Shown: in pieces, positions 39,199 to 46,495 of the stretch | How positions within the stretch are numbered: position 1 is the stretch's first letter | Layout of the letters: the number at the start of each line of letters is the position of its first letter | Assembly (NCBI RefSeq): GCF_020165985.1 | Contig: NZ_JAIUKZ010000018.1 | Span: 372,001-436,000, forward strand | DNA from: Bacillus sp. RAR_GA_16 | GTDB lineage: Bacteria; Bacillota; Bacilli; Bacillales; Guptibacillaceae | Direction of reading: 5' to 3' | DNA: 64,000 bases | The notes under the pieces: model-generated | What the model was told of the DNA's origin: nothing | The model's input: only the letters and a program-made list of their open reading frames with translations | Database searches by the model: none | Made by a program: the position numbers and the translations under genes

Positions 39199-39516
39199 TT
39201 ACCCCAGATCAAGGTCGTGCATGTCAATCACTGGAACGCCACCCCAGTCATGATGAATCCATTCTCCAAACGCGCCTTCAGTAATATCGGTATGATGAAA
39301 CAAATAGTCCTCTACCTCTGATAATGATTGATCTGAAAGCATTTCAGCCTCTGCCGCTGTGATGATACCGTGTAGCACAAGTGCCGCTAGAATGTCCGCA
39401 ATAATGAAGCCCTGTAACAGCTTTTTATCTATGGTTTCCTCTTTAGCGTGTCTTCCTTTCCAGTATAGATAGAGCAACCCACCTACTAAACCAACCAGAA
39501 GCAGAATCGAGACCAT
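39199..39516 (-). CDS. Hypothetical single-pass membrane protein
   Basis: 105 residues, not recognised. An N-terminal membrane helix (MVSILLLVGLVGGLLYLYW) is followed by a basic stretch (KGRHAKEE), a second moderately hydrophobic helix (IADILAALVLHGIITAAEAE, about 38-57) and an acidic, His/Asp/Trp-rich tail (HTDITEGAFGEWIHHDWGG...DMHDLDLG). RBS AAAGGAGG with good spacing supports a real gene. It lies between rsmD and the plus-strand conserved gene, in a zone that is not in B. subtilis at this site. Confidence 0.6.
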   Translation of the reverse strand: MVSILLLVGLVGGLLYLYWKGRHAKEETIDKKLLQGFIIADILAALVLHGIITAAEAEMLSDQSLSEVEDYLFHHTDITEGAFGEWIHHDWGGVPVIDMHDLDLG

Positions 39517-39560
39517 CGAAGAACCTCCTTTCTTTTCATTCTAATGCAAACGCTTCATCC

Positions 39561-39589
39561 TTTCCATTAGAATGAATTCATGCTACATT
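39561..39589 (+). promoter_or_regulatory. Sigma-A promoter, plus strand
   Basis: TTTCCA (39561-39566), 17 bp, TACATT (39584-39589) with a TGC extension, about 40 bp before the gene at 39630. Confidence 0.5.
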
Positions 39590-39629
39590 ATGATTGGATT
39601 TCTGTTTTAAAGGAAAGGAGAACAACCTA

Positions 39630-40016
39630 ATGATTCAACGCTTTATTGAACTTGGTGAAGGCTATTCTGATATATATGAATTAGTTGAAATCGCAAGAAC
39701 GAATTCCCATCGCCTCCATCGTTTACTCGTACTTAAGACCGTCAAAAATAATCGGGAAGTCGTGTCTCCAGTGGTCGTCTTAAAGCCAGCTGGTGAAGGA
39801 AACCTTCAACCTCTCTACATATGTCGAGAAGGCATTCCTGTAAAGGAGCCATCTGTACAACGGTTACAACTTTTTGAAGATTTAAGTAAGGAGGTCGAGT
39901 CACCCATTATCCCTATTGAGGTAAAACCTTCAAGTGAGTTTAATGAAGGAGATCTTTACTTCAATTATATTATTGGCATTCTTCGCTTAAATCATTTGAT
40001 TCCTCCACTTCAATAG
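39630..40016 (+). CDS. Conserved Bacillaceae protein of unknown function
   Basis: 128 residues from ATG 39630 (GGAAAGGAG 9 nt upstream). It begins MIQRFIELGEGYSDIYELVE and contains PLYICREGIPVKEPS and FNYIIGILRLNHLIPPL at the C-terminus. It resembles a small Bacillaceae family sometimes mislabelled methylthioribose kinase; I see no kinase motif. No membrane helix or signal peptide. It stands alone on the plus strand and converges on the MFS transporter gene with a shared terminator. Confidence 0.7.
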   Translation: MIQRFIELGEGYSDIYELVEIARTNSHRLHRLLVLKTVKNNREVVSPVVVLKPAGEGNLQPLYICREGIPVKEPSVQRLQLFEDLSKEVESPIIPIEVKPSSEFNEGDLYFNYIIGILRLNHLIPPLQ

Positions 40017-40031
40017 GTCAATTTTATAAAC

Positions 40032-40062
40032 AAAAGCAGGAGCCAATGGCTCCTGCTTTTTA
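40032..40062. terminator. Bidirectional terminator
   Basis: Stem AAAAGCAGGAGCC / GGCTCCTGCTTTT between the convergent unknown gene and the MFS transporter. Confidence 0.85.
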
Positions 40063-41289
40063 TGATGGCATTTCTTTCGCTTCGTAAACTGCACGTTTGC
40101 GGTCTAGGATTGGAAGGACTTTTCTTTTTACATAAGCTACGCTAATCAACAATATGATACCCGCAAATAAGAAGAGCCCCCTCGTCCCTACCATAGCGAC
40201 AATAGCCCCTCCCGTTACGGGACCAAGGAGGTTTCCTAAATAAACGGCGCTATTTGAGAAGCTATATGTTCTACTTTCCATCCCAGCAGGTGATAGCGTC
40301 TTAACTAAGGAATTAACTGAAGGCAGTAAACCGCCAATACATAATCCTAACAAGAAGCGAAGGGCAATGAGTTGCCAGAGTTCTTGTACAAACGCCTGTG
40401 GTATCGAAAAAATCGCAGCCCCTATTAACGAGTAATAGAGAACGTGGTGAGATCCTTTTCGATCACCCACTTGTCCAAGTTTAGGAGAGGCCAACATATT
40501 TGCAACCCCCATGACAGATGCCGCAATTCCCGCAAATAAAGCCACATTCGACCCAGTTGTAAGCTGTTGCACAAAAAGTGGAATGAGTGGATTCATACCT
40601 AAAAGCGCAAACTGGACAAGAAAACCAACAAGCATTAAAGATACCATCGGGGAATGAACCGTTACTTTTTTAAAATCTTTTACCGCATTGCTTTTCTCCT
40701 TCTTAGCTGATGGTTCTGGCTTTGTCTCTTCTTTTACTAAAAACAAGACAACAAAACCTGCAAGTAAAATGACAATTCCAGTGATATTGAAAATCATCCG
40801 AAAACCTAACGTTTCTGCCATTAATCCACCGAATAGTGGACCACAAATTGCACCAGCAACTGCCCCTGAATTAAGCGTTCCAAGAGCGTAACCAACGTGC
40901 TCTTTTGGTGTATTCGTTGCAACGAGAGCAATTGCAGCAGGAATGAATCCTGATACAACGCCATTAAGCAAGCGTAAACCAAGTAATGACCAGGGACCTG
41001 TGGCAAATCCGGTTAAAATAATTACGATTGCCATACCGAAGCCAGAACGAAGGAGCATCAGCTTTCGTCCATGTCGATCTGCCATACGTCCCCAGAATGG
41101 TGAAAATAAAAAGGCTGTTAAAAAGTTCGCACCGAAAATCACGCCTGACCAGAGACTAATTTGACTTTCCCCTTCTACACCTAGTTCTTGGACGTATAAA
41201 GGCAGAAAGGGCATAATCATCGTCATGGCACCAAGGACTAAAAATTGACTACCAAACAAAATCCAAACATTTCGTTTCCAATTTTCCAT
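40060..41289 (-). CDS. MFS drug efflux transporter, MdtG-like
   Basis: 409 residues and 12 predicted membrane helices (DHA1 type). The start ENWKRNVWILFGSQFLVLGA, the motif FWGRMADRHGRKLMLLRSG (loop 2-3, motif A), GALGTLNSGAVAGAICGP-like motif C (YALGTLNSGAVAGAICGPLF) and a second motif A-like GQVGDRKGSHHVL are visible. Resembles MdtG of E. coli and related multidrug exporters. The substrate is unknown. ATG 41289 has AAAGGAAG 7 nt upstream. Not part of the ylbG-ylbH region of B. subtilis, so an insertion here. Confidence 0.82.
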   Translation of the reverse strand: MENWKRNVWILFGSQFLVLGAMTMIMPFLPLYVQELGVEGESQISLWSGVIFGANFLTAFLFSPFWGRMADRHGRKLMLLRSGFGMAIVIILTGFATGPWSLLGLRLLNGVVSGFIPAAIALVATNTPKEHVGYALGTLNSGAVAGAICGPLFGGLMAETLGFRMIFNITGIVILLAGFVVLFLVKEETKPEPSAKKEKSNAVKDFKKVTVHSPMVSLMLVGFLVQFALLGMNPLIPLFVQQLTTGSNVALFAGIAASVMGVANMLASPKLGQVGDRKGSHHVLYYSLIGAAIFSIPQAFVQELWQLIALRFLLGLCIGGLLPSVNSLVKTLSPAGMESRTYSFSNSAVYLGNLLGPVTGGAIVAMVGTRGLFLFAGIILLISVAYVKRKVLPILDRKRAVYEAKEMPS

Positions 41290-41365
41290 TATGTCACTTC
41301 CTTTAATTCGACCATTATATACTTCGGTTACCGAAATAATCAACCATTTTGGTTCCACTTAGGTA

Positions 41366-41399
41366 ACAAAAAAAAGCCTCCTTAAAGGATTGGCTTTCT
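41366..41399 (-). terminator. Terminator of ylbG
   Basis: Imperfect stem AAAGCCAATCC / GGAGGCTTT with a T run on the minus strand, starting at the ylbG stop. Confidence 0.75.
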
Positions 41400-41674
41400 T
41401 AGAGACCCATTTTGTAATCATATTGTTTTGCTTTATCAGGCTTAGCGTTTTGATATTCAGTCTGCACCTCTGGACGCTTCGAAGGCTCTACTCGCTTGAC
41501 AAAGTGAAGAGAGTTCAGACGCTCTTTCGTTGTTTCCAATTGATCGAGATTAATATAAATCACGACATATTTTTGTTTTGAGGAAACGTAGTGAACATTC
41601 CCAAACCTTCTTAACTGTTTGGCGTGTTTAAGTGACTGAATATATACTGCAAGGCCAACTCGTTCTACAAACAT
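41399..41674 (-). CDS. ylbG: YlbG family protein (DUF2129)
   Basis: 91 residues: ERVGLAVYIQSLKHAKQLRR, NVHYVSSKQKYVVIYINLDQ, then LNSLHFVKRVEPSKRPEVQT. This is the small cytosolic DUF2129 family of Bacilli. Function unknown. In B. subtilis it directly precedes ylbH; here about 2.5 kb of other genes separate them. RBS AAGGGGA. Confidence 0.9.
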   Translation of the reverse strand: MFVERVGLAVYIQSLKHAKQLRRFGNVHYVSSKQKYVVIYINLDQLETTKERLNSLHFVKRVEPSKRPEVQTEYQNAKPDKAKQYDYKMGL

Positions 41675-41791
41675 GGCGCGTTTCCCCTTTACTTATAAAG
41701 TCCACCAGCCTCTTGAACAGAGTGATGGTCATTTACTAATGATTCAGTTACGATATAAGTAGACCGTCTTTAAGAAAGGATGCTCTAAAAA

Positions 41792-42112
41792 ATGAATCTT
41801 GATGAGATATGGAATCCGTTTCTAGATCGACTGGCCGATTCAACTTATGTGAACACCGTTTCCAAACAAACGATAACCGGTATTCCCTTTCTCTATCTTA
41901 CAGTAAATTCGAATATCAGAAAAGCTGAGATTGAAATGTTAATTAAATTGGAAGCGGCTAAAAGCATGAGAGGAAAACAACTAAGAATGGAATATTCTTT
42001 CGTTCGTGAAGAAGAGCAGCTCCTCGTCTACCGCGTTCGCTTTTTAGTTCCTCAAGAAAAAATGTTTTGTTGCGGGAACCTTTGTCCCGACTGCATTCGC
42101 TATCGAAATTGA
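41792..42112 (+). CDS. Hypothetical protein with C-terminal cysteine cluster
   Basis: 106 residues, not recognised. No membrane helix. An alpha/beta-like body (YVNTVSKQTITGIPFLYLTV) ends in KMFCCGNLCPDCIRYRN: four cysteines in a CC-x3-C-x2-C pattern that could bind a metal or form an Fe-S site. RBS AAAGGATG. It converges on ricF, whose product has a Cys-rich tail too and is known to hold an Fe-S cluster; the two share a terminator hairpin. A link is only suggestive. Confidence 0.65.
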   Translation: MNLDEIWNPFLDRLADSTYVNTVSKQTITGIPFLYLTVNSNIRKAEIEMLIKLEAAKSMRGKQLRMEYSFVREEEQLLVYRVRFLVPQEKMFCCGNLCPDCIRYRN

Positions 42113-42137
42113 AAAACCAGAGCAAGCGCTCTGGTTA
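42113..42137. terminator. Bidirectional terminator
   Basis: Stem AACCAGAGC / GCTCTGGTT between the convergent genes; it overlaps the ricF stop and ends in TTTTTC on the minus strand. Confidence 0.75.
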
Positions 42138-42575
42138 TCCACATCCGCAGCTGCCACCTGAGCCACAGCCACCTCCGCAAGATTGATTATCAAAGAAAGG
42201 ATTGCCGGATGGAACTTTAATAGAAGGAGAAACTTCACCAGCTAAGAGAGAACAAACCTCGACAAGCAGCCCCTCGAGCTCTGTTTCTGCTTTCTTAAAT
42301 GCTGCTACTGCTTCGTGAAGGTCCATATCCCGCTTTGCTTCACGTACTTTCACAGTAATCGTCATAAAGTCAGGATGATAACGCCCGAAACGTTGAACTT
42401 CATCATAAAGTTCTTTCATTTCAGTAAAGCGTTTAATTAAACGCTGCGCCTCCCGATTATTCGATAACTGCCTTTTCGCCTCATGGTATTCATGAGCGAC
42501 TTCTGAATCTTTTATCAAAAATCCAAGCTCTTCAGCCTGATCTAAAATCATCACACTATCTAGAGTAGCAATCAT
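42135..42575 (-). CDS. ricF: RicF (YlbF), regulator of RNA processing, competence and sporulation
   Basis: 146 residues. Helical YlbF/YmcA fold: DQAEELGFLIKDSEVAHEYH (about 12-31) and RFTEMKELYDEVQRFGRYHP. The C-terminal tail, CGGGCGSGGSCGCG, has four cysteines. In B. subtilis YlbF forms a complex with YmcA and YaaT (RicAFT) that carries [4Fe-4S] clusters and assists RNase Y; it affects competence, biofilm and sporulation. RBS GGAGGTG. Confidence 0.92.
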   Translation of the reverse strand: MIATLDSVMILDQAEELGFLIKDSEVAHEYHEAKRQLSNNREAQRLIKRFTEMKELYDEVQRFGRYHPDFMTITVKVREAKRDMDLHEAVAAFKKAETELEGLLVEVCSLLAGEVSPSIKVPSGNPFFDNQSCGGGCGSGGSCGCG

Positions 42576-42666
42576 ACTTACACCTCCACCCTTATCTTAC
42601 CACTTCTAGGAACCCCCTGACCAGTCCTCTACTATAGTAGTAAAGTGAATACCCACGATTTGGTTA

Positions 42667-42695
42667 TTGACTTTTAATGTAATCAGCTCTATAAT
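42667..42695 (+). promoter_or_regulatory. Strong sigma-A promoter of the ATP-grasp gene
   Basis: TTGACT, 17-bp spacer, TATAAT on the plus strand, about 50 bp before the GTG start. Confidence 0.75.
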
Positions 42696-42743
42696 TTTCT
42701 AGATTTATATGTTTTCATCTAAGAAAGGAAGACAAAGAAAACT

Positions 42744-43547
42744 GTGAAACTTATTACGTTCAATCCATTTCGAACTCTTGGTATGACTGGCGTGTCTTAC
42801 GTTAAACCCGATCATATGTTTAAAGATATTCATATGATTAGAGAAGCAGATATGCTCTTATTTCCCGAAAAGTGGCAAGTAAATTCTCTAGTCTATGGGT
42901 TAAATAAAAAGATTTTTCCATCGATTCAATCCATTCAACTCGGCTTTGATAAAGTTGAAATGACGAGAGCATTTTGGTCGCTTTCACCAGATCTTATGCC
43001 TTATACCGAAATAGCTGGTAGGTCCAACGAGTCCATTGAACGCATTCTAAATACGTTCCCTTTTCCTTTTGTAGCGAAAGAAGTGAGAAGCTCAATGGGG
43101 AATGGGGTTTTTCTAATCCGTACTGAGGAAGATTTCCGCTCTTATGCAGAGCGCAATGAGGTTCTCTATGTGCAAGAATACTTACCTATTGAGAAAGATC
43201 TCCGCGTGGTCTATGTTGGGAATGCAGTCGTGTCAGCTTACTGGCGTGTTGGTGGCGAGTCGTTTCTAAATAATGTCGCACAAGGTGGGAAGCTTTCTTT
43301 TCATAACATACCTGAAGAAGCGCTTCAGTTAGTGGATCAGACAGCCAAAGCGCTTGGCATTAACCATGCCGGTTTTGATGTTGTTTACTCAAACGGCAAA
43401 TATTACTTTCTTGAATTCAATTGTCTATTTGGAAACCAGGCGCTCATCCAACAAGGAATCCAAGTGGAGAAATTGATTTACAACTACATTCAAGACCAAT
43501 TTCCACCACTCGTTCCTCCTACGACGCCATTTAAACAAATATCTTAA
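42744..43547 (+). CDS. RimK-like ATP-grasp ligase family protein
   Basis: 267 residues. ATP-grasp features: FVAKEVRSSMGNGVFLIRTE (about 111-130), VLYVQEYLPIEKDLRVVYVG (about 139-158), an AYWRVGG stretch, AGFDVVYSNGKYYFLEFNCL (metal-binding E and N, about 211-230). Such enzymes join an amino group to a carboxylate with ATP. The substrate is unknown; similar genes lie beside ylbE/ylbF in other Bacillaceae. GTG start, RBS AAAGGAAG 12 nt upstream, so the start is slightly uncertain. Convergent with the secreted-protein gene. Confidence 0.8.
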   Translation: MKLITFNPFRTLGMTGVSYVKPDHMFKDIHMIREADMLLFPEKWQVNSLVYGLNKKIFPSIQSIQLGFDKVEMTRAFWSLSPDLMPYTEIAGRSNESIERILNTFPFPFVAKEVRSSMGNGVFLIRTEEDFRSYAERNEVLYVQEYLPIEKDLRVVYVGNAVVSAYWRVGGESFLNNVAQGGKLSFHNIPEEALQLVDQTAKALGINHAGFDVVYSNGKYYFLEFNCLFGNQALIQQGIQVEKLIYNYIQDQFPPLVPPTTPFKQIS

Positions 43548-43548
43548 T

Positions 43549-43576
43549 GAAAAGCCTCCAAAAGAGGCTTATTTTA
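43549..43576. terminator. Bidirectional terminator
   Basis: Stem AAGCCTC / GAGGCTT, 5-nt loop, followed by ATTTTATTT on the plus strand; it serves the ATP-grasp gene and perhaps the convergent secreted-protein gene. Confidence 0.6.
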
Positions 43577-43967
43577 TTTCCACATTCATTTCCTTAAGTG
43601 ATAAATACCTTCCCCCATCTTCTCTCATAATATCAAGACGTATGGTGTGCTTTCCTTCAGGTAAATTTCGTATAACGAATGCCGCCCGCTCAACCGTTTG
43701 ATACTTTTCTCCATCCAGATAAACATCTAAGTATCCATTGTACTCTTTTGTGCGATTGCTTTCATCAAATGAAAAATTCGGAATCAAGCACTCTATAAAA
43801 ACATTAGTACCTTTTACGCGATGGTTTAAAACGACTGGCTCTGTGCTTTCTTTTGCTGACACATTCTCTTGCAGTGCTTGACTGAACCCAACTACTGGAA
43901 CACAGCAGCTAATCATGATGAGTAAAGCAAGCAAATGCCTTCCTCCACGTTTTCCAAACATAGACAT
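43569..43967 (-). CDS. Hypothetical secreted protein
   Basis: 132 residues from ATG 43967 (AAGGAG 5 nt upstream). A signal peptide is clear: basic MSMFGKRGGRH, hydrophobic LLALLIMISCCVPVVGFSQA with likely cleavage after Ala about 30. The mature part is beta-rich: VFIECLIPNFSF, YLDVYLDGEKYQ and FVIRNLPEGKHTIRLDI, the last resembling bacterial Ig-like or carbohydrate-binding folds. Family not recognised. It is upstream of ricF on the same strand and downstream of ylbE. Confidence 0.65.
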   Translation of the reverse strand: MSMFGKRGGRHLLALLIMISCCVPVVGFSQALQENVSAKESTEPVVLNHRVKGTNVFIECLIPNFSFDESNRTKEYNGYLDVYLDGEKYQTVERAAFVIRNLPEGKHTIRLDIMREDGGRYLSLKEMNVEIK

Positions 43968-44012
43968 CCACACTCCTTCTTTCTTAAGTGTGCCCAGTAG
44001 TGAAAAGAATAA

Positions 44013-44042
44013 TAAAAAAGACCCTAATTTTTTAATTGGGTC
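44013..44042 (-). terminator. Terminator of ylbD-ylbE
   Basis: Stem GACCCAATT / AATTAGGGTC with T run on the minus strand; it overlaps the last codons of ylbE. Confidence 0.7.
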
Positions 44043-44257
44043 ATTAAAGCAAGCATCATATTCACCATATTTAACTGGTTCTGAAAACGATCTACTTTCT
44101 GAGGAAAGGTTTGACCGTAAAATGTTTTTGAAGCTTCTTCAAACTCTTTTAAAGCAAAGGGTTCTCTACTTAACCTGCGGTACCAAACAGGCTGGTTCCT
44201 TAGGAATATCACAAGATCTTGACGATTTGCTAAAAACTCCTGTACTTCTTCACGCAT
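44024..44257 (-). CDS. ylbE: YlbE-like family protein
   Basis: 77 residues: MREEVQEFLANRQDLVIFLR, NQPVWYRRLSREP and FYGQTFPQKVDRFQNQLNMV. This matches the YlbE family (Pfam YlbE-like). Function unknown; no membrane helix. The RBS is AGGAGGGG. It follows ylbD by 11 bp, as in B. subtilis. Confidence 0.88.
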   Translation of the reverse strand: MREEVQEFLANRQDLVIFLRNQPVWYRRLSREPFALKEFEEASKTFYGQTFPQKVDRFQNQLNMVNMMLALMTQLKN

Positions 44258-44268
44258 TATTGCCCCTC

Positions 44269-44652
44269 CTAGTCATGTCGAAATGGAAAGGGAGAATGGG
44301 ACTGGGTGTATGGAGGAGGCTTTGGTTTTGAACGAAATTGTGATAAAACCTCTTGAATGGAATATACGGCTCCGCTAAATTGCTCAATGCCTTTTTGAAC
44401 CTCTTCGAAATTCATTTGTTTAATCGCACCGAGCATACTCCCAATTCCTTTTTCACTTTGGACTTCCCGTTCTTCTTCCTTCACTTCCTCATACCAACTT
44501 GGATCATCTTCCCCAAAAAGCATCCACTCCTCAAACAACTCTTGAAGCGTTTTTTCATTTTGCTTCACTTTTTTCAACACATGAGGATGAGCTTTGACGA
44601 ATGTTTTAAATTCCTGAACTTTTTGACTTCCTTTTTCCTTTGCTTCAGGCAA
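44269..44652 (-). CDS. ylbD: Spore coat protein YlbD
   Basis: 127 residues from a TTG at 44652 with GGAGG 8 nt upstream; an in-frame GTG five codons earlier lies inside the RBS. EFKTFVKAHPHVLKKVKQNE, TLQELFEEWMLFGEDDPSWY and a proline-rich, histidine-containing end (PKPPPYTQSHSPFPFRHD) fit YlbD. In B. subtilis YlbD is an outer-coat protein made in the mother cell. Confidence 0.85.
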   Translation of the reverse strand: MPEAKEKGSQKVQEFKTFVKAHPHVLKKVKQNEKTLQELFEEWMLFGEDDPSWYEEVKEEEREVQSEKGIGSMLGAIKQMNFEEVQKGIEQFSGAVYSIQEVLSQFRSKPKPPPYTQSHSPFPFRHD

Positions 44653-44800
44653 ATTCGCCACCTCCACTTCAATTAAATCTAAATCGTCTTACTACATCAT
44701 AATTAGACTTTTAACAATTGTGCGCCTATTTATTGGGGAATGCGACCATTACTGGTAAACTGAAATAAAAGGTACTTCTTGAAAAGGAATGATTCTGATA

Positions 44801-45292
44801 ATGGACACTCAACTACTTCAACTTTTCTCTGAAATTTTAGAAGCAGCAAACGAGGAAGAAAAACAATCTCTTCAATTTTTATTAGAAGGAGTGAAAAAGA
44901 AGCAGACAGATGACTATAAAACCTATTTGGCGGGATTTATGGGAATTAAGAGCAAACTTCTCGATAAGAATACATACGAAAGCATCATTCCCATCACGCA
45001 GCTTGTTCATAATCCCCTAAAAATGGTACACGGTGGCATCACGGCATCCTTAATCGATATTGCTATGGGCTCGCTCGTTCACCAGTCGCTACCTTCTCAT
45101 CAAGCAGCAGTAACTTCAGAGATGAACATCCACTTTTTATCTAAAGGCGATGGAACTGAATTAAGATGCCGCTCTCAAATCGTTTTTAAAAGCGATGCTA
45201 GGTGGGTTGTAAAAGCAAACGTTTATCGTGATGATGAAACCATTGTTGCCACAGCCACCGGTAATTTCATGGTTATTCCTAGAAAGGCTTAA
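44801..45292 (+). CDS. PaaI-type hotdog-fold thioesterase
   Basis: 163 residues. The C-terminal hotdog domain has NPLKMVHGGITASLIDIAMG (H-G-G motif, about 79-98) and VTSEMNIHFLSKGDG. An N-terminal helical extension of about 55 residues (LQLFSEILEAANEEEKQSLQ) is longer than usual. It hydrolyses acyl-CoA thioesters; substrate unknown. ATG 44801 is used because the earlier ATG (44789) abuts the RBS. Its last 14 bases overlap the convergent ylbC gene. A possible promoter, TTGGGG, 17 bp, TAAACT, lies at 44733-44761. Confidence 0.82.
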   Translation: MDTQLLQLFSEILEAANEEEKQSLQFLLEGVKKKQTDDYKTYLAGFMGIKSKLLDKNTYESIIPITQLVHNPLKMVHGGITASLIDIAMGSLVHQSLPSHQAAVTSEMNIHFLSKGDGTELRCRSQIVFKSDARWVVKANVYRDDETIVATATGNFMVIPRKA

Positions 45293-46361
45293 TAAAATTT
45301 TGCGTATAATAATCTCGGAAAACGCCAACTCCAATTTCAGTGAATTCTTCATTGAGAAGCGCTTCACGGTGCCCCTTACTGTTTAACCATCCAATCATCG
45401 CAGCTCCTGCATCAGGATATCTGGCTGCGATGTTTTCTCCTGCATAACTATACAGCACGTCCCCTTGTTTTAATCGATCAGAAAGCTCTCCTTCCGATGG
45501 AGACGTATGCGAAAAATAATTGTTTTCTTCCATATCTTTACTATGTCCTAACGCCACATTTGCTACTTCATCGTTATAACCAAGTGGTTTCTTGTCGGAA
45601 AGGTTACGAAGGACATTCGTCATGGCATAGATTTGTTTTTCCATTGCGCTCTGAACGTTCTGCCATTCTTCTCCTGACAATTCCTCTGGCTCTAGCAATT
45701 CACCACGATATGAAACGGCATAAGGCCTTTGTTTCACCAGCACACCTGGCTCTGCAATGCGAACTGCCCGCAAACTTCCATTAAATTTATCAAAATAATA
45801 CTGGGCATATAAGTCGTCATGTATGGAAACTAAAGGTTTCAGCTGCTGTTCTTCTTTTGTAAGTTGAAAACGATAATCGAAAGCGTCTACTTTTACTGGA
45901 ACTTGTTCAGATGGTTTCTGTTCTGTAAAAACAGCTGCTGCCTGCTCCCCCATAGGATATCGTTCACCTGCATCCACATCTCCCATAAAAAAGATCGTCA
46001 CCACTCGATCGTCTTCTACACCAACTTGTAAATAGGCAGAATTGGACTGTTCATAAATCCACCAATCATATCCGTATGAACTTGGGTCAATTCGGTCGGG
46101 CTTACCAAGGTTGGATTCTACCATCTCAGCTCCTTGCCCGACCCATTTTTCAACCCCAGTTAACTCAGGTAAAGGTTCATCTTTCTTAACGGCTTGTTCT
46201 TGATTCTCCGAACTTTTTATTGTGTCTTCTAACACGAACTTTTCTTCATTAATGATTCGTTCTACTTCTGAACCAATATGACTCCATTCGATTTTTTCGT
46301 AAACGTATATTCCTCCAACGATTACGACAATCAGCAAAGCGAACCGAATGAGATTTTTCAT
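45279..46361 (-). CDS. ylbC: CAP-domain membrane-anchored protein YlbC
   Basis: 360 residues. N-terminal signal-anchor (IRFALLIVVIVGGIYVYEK), a YlbC-type middle domain (about 70-230; LGKPDRIDPSSYGYDWWIYE) and a C-terminal CAP/SCP domain (about 235-360; LGHSKDMEENNYFSHTSPSE, AGENIAARYPD, WLNSKGHREALLNEEFTEIG). The four CAP residues H, E, E and H are present. Role unknown. ATG 46361 follows GGAGG by 10 nt. A second CAP protein follows at 47.4 kb. Confidence 0.88.
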   Translation of the reverse strand: MKNLIRFALLIVVIVGGIYVYEKIEWSHIGSEVERIINEEKFVLEDTIKSSENQEQAVKKDEPLPELTGVEKWVGQGAEMVESNLGKPDRIDPSSYGYDWWIYEQSNSAYLQVGVEDDRVVTIFFMGDVDAGERYPMGEQAAAVFTEQKPSEQVPVKVDAFDYRFQLTKEEQQLKPLVSIHDDLYAQYYFDKFNGSLRAVRIAEPGVLVKQRPYAVSYRGELLEPEELSGEEWQNVQSAMEKQIYAMTNVLRNLSDKKPLGYNDEVANVALGHSKDMEENNYFSHTSPSEGELSDRLKQGDVLYSYAGENIAARYPDAGAAMIGWLNSKGHREALLNEEFTEIGVGVFRDYYTQNFIKPF

Positions 46362-46461
46362 ATTCAAGTCGCCTCCATTTCATTGTATCTATTATGCCTT
46401 ATGCCTTTATGAAACTGCAACGATTTCTATTTAGTTCGGAAAAGTGTTTCGCACTTGCTTA

Positions 46462-46495
46462 ACAAAAAAAGAAGAGCTCATTGGCTCTTCTTTTT
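46462..46495 (-). terminator. Terminator of the YugN-CBS gene
   Basis: Stem AGAAGAGCC / GGCTCTTCT (with central ATGAG) and T run on the minus strand, right at the stop codon. Confidence 0.8.
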
